Position numbers and translations under genes: made by a program. From Colletes latitarsis (lineage: Eukaryota; Arthropoda; Insecta; Hymenoptera; Colletidae), in contig NW_027488366.1 in NCBI RefSeq assembly GCF_051014445.1, positions 22,772,001 through 22,836,000 on the forward strand: a DNA stretch of 64,000 nucleotides, written 5' to 3'. Positions 12,101 through 24,548 of the stretch are shown here, piece by piece; within the stretch, counting starts at the first letter, position 1, and every line of letters begins with the position of its first letter. The notes beneath the pieces were generated by a model that saw only the letters and a list, made by a program, of their open reading frames with translations, did no database searches and was not told the DNA's origin.

Positions 12101-13733
12101 AAAGTATGAGCCTGATGAGGGCAAATCCCAGACCTATCCCAGACCTAACTTGCGTTATCCTCAAAAATATTGATAGAAACCTGGTTAAATCGACTGTTTC
12201 AGTGTGGTACCACATTACTACGTGATCCAATCCAGAAATAGCCCAGGATCTAGCCATGAAGTATGAGAAATATGCGAAAGTATGAGCCTGACGAGGGCAA
12301 ATCCTAGACCAAACCCAGACCTAACATGCGTTATCCTCTAAAATATTTATCAAGACCAGGTTTAATTGATTGTTTCAGTGTGGTCCCACATTACTACGTG
12401 AGCCAAACCAGAAAAAACCCAGGATCCGTTCAACAAGTATGTGAAGAATGCGAAAGTATGAGTCTGAAGAGTGAAAATCCCAGGCCTAACCTAGACCTGA
12501 CATGCGTTATCCTAAAAAATATTGTTCGAAACCAGGTTTAATCGACTGTTTCAGTGTGGTACCACACTACTACGTGACCCAAACCGGAAGGAACCCAGGA
12601 TCTAGCCATCAAGTATGAGAAATATGCGAAAGTATGAGCCTGATGAGGGCGAATCCCAGACCAAACCCAGACCTAACATGCGTTATCCTCTAAAATATTT
12701 ATCAAGACCAGGTTTAATTGATTGTTTCAGTGTGGTCCCACATTACTACGTGATCCAAACCAGTAAAAACCCAGCATCCGTTCGACAAGTATGTGAAGAG
12801 TGCGAAAGTATGAGTCTGATGAGTGAAAATCCCCGGCCTAACCTAGACCTAACATGCGTTATCCTAAAAAATATTGTTCGAAACCAGGTTTAATCGACTG
12901 TTTCAGTGTGGTACCACACTACTACGTGACCCAAACCGGAAGAAACCCAGGATCTAGCCATCAAGTATGAGAAATATGCGAAAGTATGAGCCTGATGAGG
13001 GCGAATCCCAGACCTATCCCAGACCTAACTTGCGTTATCCTCTAAAATATTGATCGAAATCAGGTTTAATTGACTGTTTCAGCGTGGTACCACATTACTA
13101 CGTGATACAATCCAGAATCAGCCCAGGGTCTAGCCATGAAGTATGAGAGATATGCGAAAGTATGAGCCTGATGAGGGCAAATCCAAGACCTAACCCAAAC
13201 CTAACATGCGTTATCCTCTAAAATATTTATCAAGACCAGGTTTAATTGAATGTTTCAGTGTGGTACCACATTACTACGTGATCCAAACCAGAAAAAACCC
13301 AGGATCCGTTCAACAAGTACGTGAAGAATGCGAAAGTGTGAGTCTGAAGAGTGAAAATCCCAGGCCTAACCTAGACCTGACATGCGTTATCCTCAAAAAT
13401 ATTGATCCAAACCAGGTTTAATGGACTGTTTCAGTGTGGTACCACTTTACTGCGTGATCCAAAGCAGAAAAAACCCTCGATCAGGTCAACATGTATGTTA
13501 AAACTGCGAAAGAATGACCCTGATGAGGGCAAATCCCAGGCCTAACCTAGACCTAACATGCGTTATCTTCTAAAATATTGAGCGAAACCAGGTTTAATTG
13601 ACTGTTTCAGTGTGGTACCACATTACTACGTGATCCAAACCAGAAAAAAACCAGGATCTGTTCAACAAGTATGTGAAAAACGCGAAAGTATGAGCCTGAT
13701 GAGGGCAAATCCCAGACCTATCCCAGACCTAAC
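9191..13733 (+). repeat. 27-monomer (4756-bp) segmental unit, copy 2
   Basis: This is the second copy of the preceding unit. It has about one extra monomer near 11.67-12.0 kb, where a GTGTGGTACGACATTAC monomer is spliced onto a CGTGACCCAAACAGG monomer. It lacks one monomer near 12.65 kb and another just before 13.7 kb. After it, sequence matching the first bases of the window resumes: TTGCATTGTCTTCTAAAATA occurs at 10, 7745, 9156 and 13734. Confidence 0.8.
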
Positions 13734-13899
13734 TTGCATTGTCTTCTAAAATAGTGTTCGAAACCAGGTTTAATCGACAGTTTCAGTGTGGTACCACATT
13801 ACTACGTGATCCAAACCAGAAAAAAACCCAGGATCTTGTCAACGAGTATGTGAAGTGTGCGAAAGTATGAGTCTGATGAGGGATAATCCCAGACCTATC

Positions 13900-16740
13900 C
13901 CAGACCTAACATGCGTTATCCTCTAAAATAGTGATCGAAACCTGGTTTAATTGACTGTTTTAGTTGTGGTACCACTTTACTACGTGATCCAAAGCAGAAA
14001 AAACCCTCGATCAGGTCAACATGCATGTTAAAACTGCGAAAGTATGACCCTGATGAGGGCAAATCCCAGGCCTAACCTAGACCTAACATGCGTTATCTTC
14101 TAAAATATTGAGCGAAACCAGGTTTAATTGACTGTTTCTGTGTGGTACCACATTACTACGTGATCCAATCCAGAAATATCCCAGGATCTAGCCATGAAGT
14201 ATGAGAAATATGCGAAAGTATGAGCCTGATGAGAGCAAATCCTAGACCTAGCCCAGACTTAACATGGGTTGTCCTCTAAAATATTTATCAAGACCAGGTT
14301 TAATTGATTGTTTCAGTGTGGTCCCACATTACTACGTGATCCAAACCAGAAAAACCCATGATCCGTTCAACAAGTATGTGAAGAATGCGAAAGTATGAGT
14401 CTGATGAGTGAAAATCCCAGGCCTAACCTAGACCTAACATGGTTTATCCTCAAGAATATTGATCCAAACAAGGTTTAATGGACTGTTTCAATGTGGTACC
14501 ACTTTACTACGTGATCCAAAGCAGAAAAAACCCTCGATCACGTCAACATGTATGTTAAAACTGCGAAAGTATGACCCTGATAAGGCAAATCCCAGGCCTA
14601 ACCTAGGCCTAACATGCGTTATCTTCTAAAATATTGAGCGAAACCAGGTTTAATTGACTGTTTCAGTGTAGTACCACATTACTACGTGATCCAATCCAGA
14701 AATAGCCCAGGATCTAGCCATGAAGTATGAGAAATATGCGAAAGTATGAGCCTGATGGGGGCAAATCCTAGACCTAACCCAGACCTAACATACGTTGTCC
14801 TCTAAAATATTTATCAAGACCAGGTTTAATTGATTGTTTCAGTGTGGTCCCACATTACTACGTGATCCAAACCAGAAAGAACCCAGGATCCGTTCAACAA
14901 GTATGTGAAGAATGCGAAAGTGTGAGTCTGATGAGTGAAAATCTCGGGGCTAACCTAGACCTAACATGCGTTATCCTCTAAAATATTGATGCAAACCAGG
15001 TTTAATGGACTGTTTCAGTGTGGTACCACTTTACTACGTGATCCAAAGCAGAAATAGCCCAGGATCCAGCCATGAAGTATGAGAAATATGAGAAAGTATG
15101 AGCCTGATGTGGGCAAATCCTAGACCTGACCTAGACCTAACATGCGTTATCCTCAATAATATTGATCGAAACCAGGTTTAATCGACTGTTTCAGTGTGTT
15201 ACCACATTACTACGTGATCCAAACCAGAAAAAAACCCAGGATCTGTTCAACGAGTATGTGAAGTGTGCGAAAGTATGAGTCTGATGAGGGCTAATCCCAG
15301 ACCTACCCCAGACCTAACTTGCGTTATCCTCTAAAATATTTATCCAGACCAGGTTTCATTGAATGTTTCAGTGTGGTACCACATTACTACGTGATCCAAT
15401 CCCGAAAAAACCCAGGATCCGTTCAACAAGTATGTGAAGAATGCGAAAGTATGAGTCTGATGAGTGAAAATCCCAGACCAAACCTAGACCTAACATGCGT
15501 TATCCTCAAAAATATTGATCGAAACCTGGTTTAATCGACTGTTTCAGTGTGGTACCACATTACTATGTGATCCAAACCAGAAAATAACACAGGATCTGTT
15601 CAACGAGTATGTGAAGAAAGCGAAAGTATGAGTCTGATGAGGGCTAATCCCAGACCTATCCCAGACCTAACTTGCGTTATCCTCTAAAATATTTATCCAG
15701 ACCTGGTTTCATTGAATGTTTCAGTGTGGTACCACATTACTACGTGATCCAAACCAGAAAAAAACCCAGGATTTGATCAACGAGTATGTCAAGTGTGCGA
15801 AAGTATGAGTCTGATGAGGGCAAATCCCAGACCTATCCCAGACCTAACTTGCGATATCCTCTAAAATATTGATCGAAACCAGGTTTAATTGACTGTTTTA
15901 TTGTGGTACCACACTACTACGGGATCAAAACCAGAAAAAACCCAGGATCTGTTCAACAAGTATGTGAAGAACGCGAAAGTATGAGCCTGATGAGGGCAAA
16001 TCCCAGACCTATCCCAGACCTAACTTGCGTTATCCTCCAAAATATTTATCAAGGCCAGGTTCAATTGAATGTTTCAGTGTGGTACCACATTACTATGTGA
16101 TCCAAAGCAGAAAAAACCCTCGATCAGGTCAACATGTATGTTAAAACTGCGAAAGTATGACCCTGATCAGGGCAAATCCCCGGCCTAACCTAGTCCTAAC
16201 ATGCGCTGTCCTCTAAAATATTGATGGAAACCAGGTTTAATTGACTGTTTCAGTGTTGTACTTCATTACTACGTGATCCACTCCAGAAAAAACCCAGGAT
16301 CTGTTCAACGAGAATGTGAAGTGTGCGTAGGTATGAGTCTGATGAGTGAAAATCCCAGGCCTAACCTAGACCTAACATGCGTTGTCCTCAAAAATAGTGA
16401 TCGAAACCTGGTTTAATCGACTGTTTCAGTGTGGTACCACATTACTATGTGATCCAAACCAGAAAATAACCCAGGATCTGTTCAACGAGTATGTGAAGTG
16501 TGCGAAAGTATGAGTCTGATGAGGGCAAATCCCAGACCTATCACAGACCTAACATGCGTTATCCTCTAAAATATTTATCAAGACCAGGTTTAATTGATTG
16601 TTTCAGTGTGGACCCACATTACTACGTGATCCAAACCAGAAAAAACCCAGGATCCGTACAACAAGTATGTGAAGAATGCGAAAGTATGAGTCTGATGAGT
16701 GAAAATCCCAGGCCTAACCTAGACCTAACATGCGTTATCC
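13900..16740 (+). repeat. 17-monomer (2996-bp) segmental unit, copy 1
   Basis: This unit recurs downstream at an offset of 2996 bp. Shared unusual variants include CCCTGATAAGGCAAATCC (a shortened stretch near 14575 and 17571), CTCGGGGCTAACC, AATATGAGAAAGTATGAG and GTGTGTTACCACATTAC. Its first monomers also match 256-700 near the window start, except that the window-start copy lacks an 11-bp internal repeat. Confidence 0.82.
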
Positions 16741-18211
16741 TCTAAAATATTGATCGAAGCCAAGTTTAATCGACTGTTTCAGTGTGGAACCACATTACTA
16801 CGTGATCCAAGCCAGAAAAAAACCCAGGATCTTGTCAACGAGTATGTGAAGTGTGCGAAAGTATGAGTCTGATGAGGGATAATCCCAGACCTATCCCAGA
16901 CCTAACTTGCGTTATCCTCTAAAATAGTGATCGAAACCAGGTTTAATTGACTGTTTTAGTTGTGGTACCACTTTACTACGTGATCCAAAGCAGAAAAAAC
17001 CCTCGATCAGGTCAACATGCATGTTAAAACTGCGAAAGTATGACCCTGATGAGGGCAAATCCCAGGCCTAACCTAGACCTAACATGCGTTATCTTCTAAA
17101 ATATTGAGCGAAACCAGGTTTAATTGACTGTTTCAGTGTGGTACCACATTACTACGTGATCCAATCCAGAAATATCCCAGGATCTAGCCATGAAGTATGA
17201 GAAATATGCGAAAGTATGAGCCTGATGAGAGCAAATCCTAGACCTAACCCAGACCTAACATGGGTTGTCCTCTAAAATATTTATCAAGACCAGGTTTAAT
17301 TGATTGTTTCAGTGTGGCCCCACATTACTACGTGATCGAAACCAGAAAAACCCAGGATCCGTTCAACAAGTATGTGAAGAATGCGAAAGTATGAGTCTGA
17401 TGAGTGAAAATCCCAGGCCTAACCGAGACCTAACATGCTTTATCCTCAAGAATATTGATCCAAACAAGGTTTAATGGACTGTTTCAATGTGGTACCACTT
17501 TACTACGTGATCCAAAGCAGAAAAAACCCTCGATCACGTCAACATGTATGTTAAAACTGCGAAAGTATGACCCTGATAAGGCAAATCCCAGGCCTAACCT
17601 AGGCCTAACATGCGTTATCTTCTAAAATATTGAGCGAAACCAGGTTTAATTGACTGTTTCAGTGTAGTACCACATTACTACGTGATCCAATCCAGAAATA
17701 GCCCAGGATCTAGCCATGAAGTATGACAAATATGCGAAAGTATGAGCCTGATGGGGGCAAATCCTAGACCTAACCCAGACCTAACATACGTTGTCCTCTA
17801 AAATATTTATCAAGACCAGGTTTAATTGATTGTTTCAGTGTGGTCCCACATTACTACGTGATCCAAACCAGAAAGAACCCAGGATCCGTTCAACAAGTAT
17901 GTGAAGAATGCGAAAGTGTGAGTCTGATGAGTGAAAATCTCGGGGCTAACCTAGACCTAACATGCGTTATCCTCTAAAATATTGATGCAAACCAGGTTTA
18001 ATGGACTGTCTCAGTGTGGTACCACTTTACTACGTGATCCAAAGCAGAAATAGCCCAGGATCCAGCCATGAAGTATGAGAAATATGAGAAAGTATGAGCC
18101 TGATGAGGGCAAATCCTAGACCTGACCTAGACCTAACATGCGTTATCCTCAATAATACTGATCGAAACCAGGTTTAATCGACTGTTTCAGTGTGTTACCA
18201 CATTACTACGT

Positions 18212-19446
18212 GATCCAAACCAGAAAAAAACCCAGGATCTGTTCAACGAGTATGTGAAGTGTGCGAAAGTATGGGTCTGATGAGGGCTAATCCCAGACCT
18301 ACCCCAGACCTAACTTGCGTTATCCTCTAAAATATTTATCCAGACCAGGTTTCATTGAATGTTTCAGTGTGGTACCACATTACTACGTGATCCAATCCAG
18401 AAAAAACCCAGGATCCGTTCAACAAGTATGTGAAGAATGCGAAAGTATGAGTCTGATGAGTGAAAATCCCAGACCAAACCTAGACCTAACATGCGTTATC
18501 CTCAAAAATATTGATCGAAACCTGGTTTAATCGACTGTTTCAGTGTGGTACCACATTACTATGTGATCCAAACCAGAAAATAACACAGGATCTGTTCAAC
18601 GAGTATGTGAAGAAAGCGAAAGTATGAGTCTGATGAGGGCTAATCCCAGACCTATCCCAGACCTAACTTGCGTTATCCTCTAAAATATTTATCCAGACCT
18701 GGTTTCATTGAATGTTTCAGTGTGGTACCACATTACTACGTGATCCAAACCAGAAAAAAACCCAGGATTTGATCAACGAGTATGTCAAGTGTGCAAAAGT
18801 ATGAGTCTGATGAGGGCAAATCCCAGACCTATCCCAGACCTAACTTGCGATATCCTCTAAAATATTGATCGAAACCAGGTTTAATTGACTGTTTTATTGT
18901 GGTACCACACTACTACGGGATCAAATCCAGAATAAACCCAGGATCTGTTCAACAAGTATGTGAAGAACGCGAAAGTATGAGCCTGATGGGGGCAAATCCC
19001 AGACCTATCCCAGACCTAACTTGCGTTATCCTCCAAAATATTTATCAAGGCCAGGTTCAATTGAATGTTTCAGTGTGGTACCACATTACTATGTGATCCA
19101 AAGCAGAAAAAACCCTCGATCAGGTCAACATGTATGTTAAAACTGCGAAAGTATGACCCTGATCAGGGCAAATCCCCGGCCTAACCTAGTCCTAACATGC
19201 GCTGTCCTCTAAAATATTGATGGAAACCAGGTTTAATTGACTGTTTCAGTGTTGTACTTCATTACTACGTGATCCACTCCAGAAAAAACCCAGGATCTGT
19301 TCAACGAGAATGTGAAGTGTGCGTAGGTATGAGTCTGATGAGTGAAAATCCCAGGCCTAACCTAGACCTAACATGCGTTGTCCTCAAAAATAGTGATCGA
19401 AACCTGGTTTAATCGACTGTTTCAGTGTGGTACCACATTACTATGT
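18212..19446 (+). repeat. 7-monomer (1235-bp) tandem unit, copy 1
   Basis: The unit runs from GATCCAAACCAGAAAAAAAC to the same words 1235 bases later. 1235 is seven monomers plus 3 bp, reflecting 177- to 178-bp monomers with extra A or T bases. Variants shared with copy 2 include GTATGGGTCTGATGAGGGC, GTGTGCAAAAGTATG and ATCAAATCCAGAATAAACCC. Confidence 0.88.
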
Positions 19447-20681
19447 GATCCAAACCAGAAAAAAACCCAGGATCTGTTCAACGAGTATGTGAAGTGTGCG
19501 AAAGTATGGGTCTGATGAGGGCTAATCCCAGACCTACCCCAGACCTAACTTGCGTTATCCTCTAAAATATTTATCCAGACCAGGTTTCATTGAATGTTTC
19601 AGTGTGGTACCACATTACTACGTGATCCAATCCAGAAAAAACCCAGGATCCGTTCAACAAGTATGTGAAGAATGCGAAAGTATGAGTCTGATGAGTGAAA
19701 ATCCCAGACCAAACCTAGACCTAACATGCGTTATCCTCAAAAATATTGATCGAAACCTGGTTTAATCGACTGTTTCAGTGTGGTACCACATTACTATGTG
19801 ATCCAAACCAGAAAATAACACAGGATCTGTTCAACGAGTATGTGAAGAAAGCGAAAGTATGAGTCTGATGAGGGCTAATCCCAGACCTATCCCAGACCTA
19901 ACTTGCGTTATCCTCTAAAATATTTATCCAGACCTGGTTTCATTGAATGTTTCAGTGTGGTACCACATTACTACGTGATCCAAACCAGAAAAAAACCCAG
20001 GATTTGATCAACGAGTATGTCAAGTGTGCAAAAGTATGAGTCTGATGAGGGCAAATCCCAGACCTATCCCAGACCTAACTTGCGATATCCTCTAAAATAT
20101 TGATCGAAACCAGGTTTAATTGACTGTTTTATTGTGGTACCACACTACTACGGGATCAAATCCAGAATAAACCCAGGATCTGTTCAACAAGTATGTGAAG
20201 AACGCGAAAGTATGAGCCTGATGGGGGCAAATCCCAGACCTATCCCAGACCTAACTTGCGTTATCCTCCAAAATATTTATCAAGGCCAGGTTCAATTGAA
20301 TGTTTCAGTGTGGTACCACATTACTATGTGATCCAAAGCAGAAAAAACCCTCGATCAGGTCAACATGTATGTTAAAACTGCGAAAGTATGACCCTGATCA
20401 GGGCAAATCCCCGGCCTAACCTAGTCCTAACATGCGCTGTCCTCTAAAATATTGATGGAAACCAGGTTTAATTGACTGTTTCAGTGTTGTACTTCATTAC
20501 TACGTGATCCACTCCAGAAAAAACCCAGGATCTGTTCAACGAGAATGTGAAGTGTGCGTAGGTATGAGTCTGATGAGTGAAAATCCCAGGCCTAACCTAG
20601 ACCTAACATGCGTTGTCCTCAAAAATAGTGATCGAAACCTGGTTTAATCGACTGTTTCAGTGTGGTACCACATTACTATGT
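19447..20681 (+). repeat. 7-monomer (1235-bp) tandem unit, copy 2
   Basis: This copy looked nearly identical to the preceding unit on reading. At 20682 the sequence leaves the unit and continues as GATCCAAACCAGAAAATAAC, matching 16451 in the older 2996-bp copy. The related A block at 35.7-39.1 kb has only one copy and lacks the ATCAAATCCAGAATAAACCC variant. Confidence 0.88.
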
Positions 20682-22494
20682 GATCCAAACCAGAAAATAA
20701 CCCAGGATCTGTTCAACGAGTATGTGAAGTGTGCGAAAGTATGAGTCTGATGAGGGCAAATCCCAGACCTATCACAGACCTAACATGCGTTATCCTCTAA
20801 AATATTTATCAAGACCAGGTTTAATTGATTGTTTCAGTGTGGACCCACATTACTACGTGATCCAAACCAGAAAAAACCCAGGATCCGTTCAACAAGTATG
20901 TGAAGAATGCGAAAGTATGAGTCTGATGAGTGAAAATCCCAGGCCTAACCTAGACCTAACATGCGTTATCCTCAAAAATATTGATCGAAACCTGGTTTAA
21001 TCGACTGTTTCAGTGTGGTACCACATTACTATGTGATCCAAACCAGAAAATAACCCAGGATCTGTTCAACGAGTATGTGAAGTGTGCGAAAGTATGAGTC
21101 TGATGTGGGCAAATCCCAGACCTATCCCAGACCTAACACGCGTTATCCTCTAAAATATTTATCAAGACCAGGTTTAATTGATTGTTTCAGTGTGGACCCA
21201 CATAACTACGTGATCCAAACCAGAAAAAACCCAGGATCCGTTCAACAAGTATGTGAAGAATGCGAATGTATGAGTCTGATCAGTGAAAATCTCAGGCCTT
21301 ACCTAAACCTAACTTGCGTTGTCCTCTAAAATATTGATGGAAACCAGGTTTCATTGACTGTTTCAGTGTGGTACTACATTACTACGTGATGCAATCCAGA
21401 AAAAGCTCAGGATCTAGCCATCAAGTATGAGAAATATGCGAAAGAATGAGCCTGATGAGAGCAAATCCCAGACCTATCCCAGACCTAACTTGTGTTATCC
21501 TCCAAAATATTTATCAAGGCCAGGTTCAATTGAATGTTTCAGTGTGGTACCACATTACTATGTGATCCAAACCAGAAAATAATGCAGGATCTGTTCAACG
21601 AGTATGTGAAGTGTGCGAAAGTGTGAGTCTGATGAGGGCAAATCCCAGACCTATCACGGACCTAACATGCGTTATCCTCTAAAATATTTATCAAGACCAG
21701 GTTTAATTGATTGTTTCAGTGTGGACCCACATTACTACGTGAACCAAACCAGAAAAAACCTAGGATCCGTTCAACAAGTATGTGAAAAACGCGAAAGTAT
21801 GAGCCTGATGAGGGCAAATCCCAGACCTGTCCCAGACCTAACTTGCGTTATCCTCTAAAATATTGATCGAAGCCAAGTTTAATCGACTGTTTCAGTGTGG
21901 AACCACATTACTACGTGATCCAAGCCAGAAAAAAACCCAGGATCTTGTCAACGAGTATGTGAAGTGTGCGAAAGTATGAGTCTGATGAGGGCTAATCCCA
22001 GACCTATCCCAGACCGAGCTTGCGTGATCCTGTAAAATATAGATCGAAACCAGGTTTAATTGACTGTTTTAGTGTGGTACCACATTACTACGTGATCCAA
22101 ACCAGAAAAAACCCAGGATCTGTTTAACAAGTATGTGAAAAACGCGAAACTGTGAGCCTGATGAGGGCAAATCTTAGACCTAACCCAGACCTAAGATGCG
22201 TTATCCTCTAAAATATTTATCCAGAACAGGTTTCATTGAATGTTCCAGTGTGGTACCACTTTACTACGTGATCCAATCCAGAAATAGCCCAGGATCTAGC
22301 CACGAAGTATGAGTAATATGCGATAGTAAGAGCCTGATGAGGGCAAATCCTAGACCTATCCCAGACCTAACTTGCGTTATCCTCTAAAATATTTATCAAG
22401 ACCAGGTTTAATTGAATGTTTCAGTGAGGTACCACATTACTACGTGATCCAAACCAGAAAAAACCCAGGATCCGTTCAACAAGTATGTGAAGAA

Positions 22495-22520
22495 TGCGAA
22501 AGTATGAGCAAGATGATTGC
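22495..22520 (+). other. A-to-B switch inside a hybrid monomer (site 1)
   Basis: To the left the monomer is A-type (GTATGTGAAGAATGCG). To the right it is B2-type (AAGATGATTGCAAATACC). The shared bases GCGAAAGTATGAG span the crossover, so the exact base cannot be fixed. The monomer stays at the normal period, as expected for in-register homologous exchange. Confidence 0.88.
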
Positions 22521-24536
22521 AAATACCAGAACTAACCCAGACATAGCCAGCGTTATCCTCTAAAACACTAATCGGAACCAGCTATTATTGACTGCTTCAG
22601 TGAGGTACCTCATTACTACGTGGTCCAAACTAGAAAAAACCCAGCATCTGGCCAACAAGTATGCGAAAAAAGCGAAAGTATGTGCGAGATGATTGCAAAT
22701 ACCAGAACTAACCCAGACATAGCCAGCGTTATCCTCTAAAATACCATTCGGAACCAGCTTCTATTGACTGTTTCAGTGTAGTACCACATTACTACGTGAT
22801 ACAAACCAGAAAAAGCCCAGGATCTGGCCAACAAGTATGCGAGAAATGCGAAGGTACGAGCCAGATGAGGGCAAATCCCAGACCTAACCGAGATATAACG
22901 GGCAATATCCTCTAAAGTATTAATCGAAACTAGGTTTAATTGACTGTTTCGGTGTGGAACGTCATTATTACGTGATCCAAACCAGAAAAAACCCAGCATC
23001 TGGCCAACAAGTATGCGAAAAAAGCGAAAGTATGAGCAAGATGATTGCAAATACCAGAACTAACCCAGACATAGCCAGCGTTATCCTCTAAAACACTAAT
23101 CGGAACCAGCTTTTATTGACTGTTTCAGTGAGGTACCTCATTACTACGTGGTACAAACTAGAAAAAACCCAGCATCTGGCCAACAAGTATGCGAAAAAAG
23201 CGAAAGTATGAGCAAGATGATTGCAAATACCAGAACTAACCCAGACATAGCCAGCGTTATCCACTAAAATACTATTCGGAACCAGCTTCTATTGACTGTT
23301 TCAGTGTAGTACCACATTACTACGTGATACAAACCAGAAAAAGGCCAGGATCTGGCCAACAAGTATGCGAGAAATGCGAAGGTACGAGCCAGATGAGGGC
23401 AAATCCCAGACCTAACCGAGATATAACCGGCAATATCCTCTAAAATATTAATCGAAACTAGGTTTAATTGACTGTTTCGGTGTGGAACGTCATTATTACG
23501 TGATCCAAACCAGAAAAAACCCAGCATCTGGCCAACTAGTATGCGAAAAAAACGAAAGTATGAGCAAGATGATTGCAAATACCAGAACTAACCCAGACAT
23601 AGCCAGCGTTATCCTCTAAAATACTATTCGGAACCAGTTTCTATTGACTGTTTCAGTGTAGTACCACATTACTACGTGATACAAACCAGAAAATGGACAG
23701 GATCTGGCCAACAAGTATGCGAGAAATGCGAAAGTACGAACCAGATGAGGGCAAATCCCAGACCTAACCGAGACAAAACCGGCGTTATCCTCTAAAATAT
23801 TAATCGCAACCAGGTTTAATTGACTGTCCAGGTGTGGAACCTCATTACTACGGGATCCAAACCAGAAAAAACCCAGCATCTGGCAAACAAGTATGCGAAA
23901 AATGCGAAAGTATGAGCCAGATGATTGCGAATACCAGAACTAACCCAGACATAACCAGCGTTATCCTCTAAAACACTAATCGGAACCGGCTTTTATTGAC
24001 TGTTTCAGTGTGGTACCACATTACTACGTGATCCAAACCAGAAAAAGCCCTGGATCTGGCCAACAAGTATGCGAAAAATGCGAAAGTACGGGCCAGATGA
24101 GGGCAAATCCCAGACCTAACCGAGACATAACCAGCGTTGTCCTCTAAAATACTATTCGGAACTAGCTTCTATTGACTGTTTCAGTGTGGTACCACATTAC
24201 TACGTGATACAATCCAGAAAAAGCCCAGGATCTGGCCAACAAGTATGCGAAAAATACGAAAGTACGAGCCAGATGAGGGCAAATCCCAGACCTAACCAAG
24301 ACAAAACCGGCGTTATCCTCTAAAATATTAATCGCAACCAGGTTTAATTGACTGTTTCGGTGTGGAACCTCATTACTACGGGATCCAAACCAGAAAAAAC
24401 CCAGGATGTTGCCAACAAATATGCGAAAAACGCGAAAGTATGAGCCAGATAATTGCAAATACCAGAACTAACCCAGACATAGCCAGCGTTATCCTCTAAA
24501 ATACTATTCGGAACCAGCTTCTATTGACTGTTTCAG

Positions 24537-24548
24537 TGTGGTACCACA
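24537..24548. other. 12-bp palindrome, B1 form
   Basis: TGTGGTACCACA is intact here, in a B1 monomer. In the neighbouring B2 monomer the same position reads TGTGGAACGTTA and is not palindromic. Confidence 0.85.

Larger units (their letters stand above)
16890..20981 (+). repeat. 17-monomer (2996-bp) segmental unit, copy 2, enlarged by a 1235-bp duplication
   Basis: This matches 13900-16740 at +2996 up to about 19.45 kb and at +4231 from about 19.45 kb to 20.98 kb. The 1235-bp step is an internal tandem duplication annotated separately. The first monomer of the copy (GATCGAAGCCAAG, 16751) is instead the sister of a monomer 5113 bp further on, at 21864. Confidence 0.8.
1..22508 (+). repeat. Family A satellite block 1 (~128 monomers)
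   Basis: Family A monomers carry GTATGTGAAGAATGCG or GTATGAGAAATATGCG, AGTATGAGTCTGATGAG, and CCTAGACCTAACATGCG or CCCAGACCTAACTTGCG. Several types are interspersed. One has TTTATCAAGACCAGG with GTGGTCCCAC. One has GATCCAAACCAGGTTTAATGG with CAACATGTATGTTAAAACTG. One has GATGGAAACC with GTTGTACTTCATTAC. One has GATCGAAACCTGG with TTACTATGTGATCC. Unlike family B there is no simple dimer; types recur in long units of 12, 17 and 27 monomers. No gene is seen. Short plus-strand open frames of about 71 codons recur wherever one particular monomer junction keeps a frame open. Confidence 0.93.

Noticed and set aside
1056..22563. Repeated plus-strand open frames of about 63-92 codons in family A
   Set aside because: They recur with the monomer period, start and stop at the same monomer positions, and differ by substitutions and indels with no sign of codon constraint. 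They are frames left open across one or two monomers, not genes.
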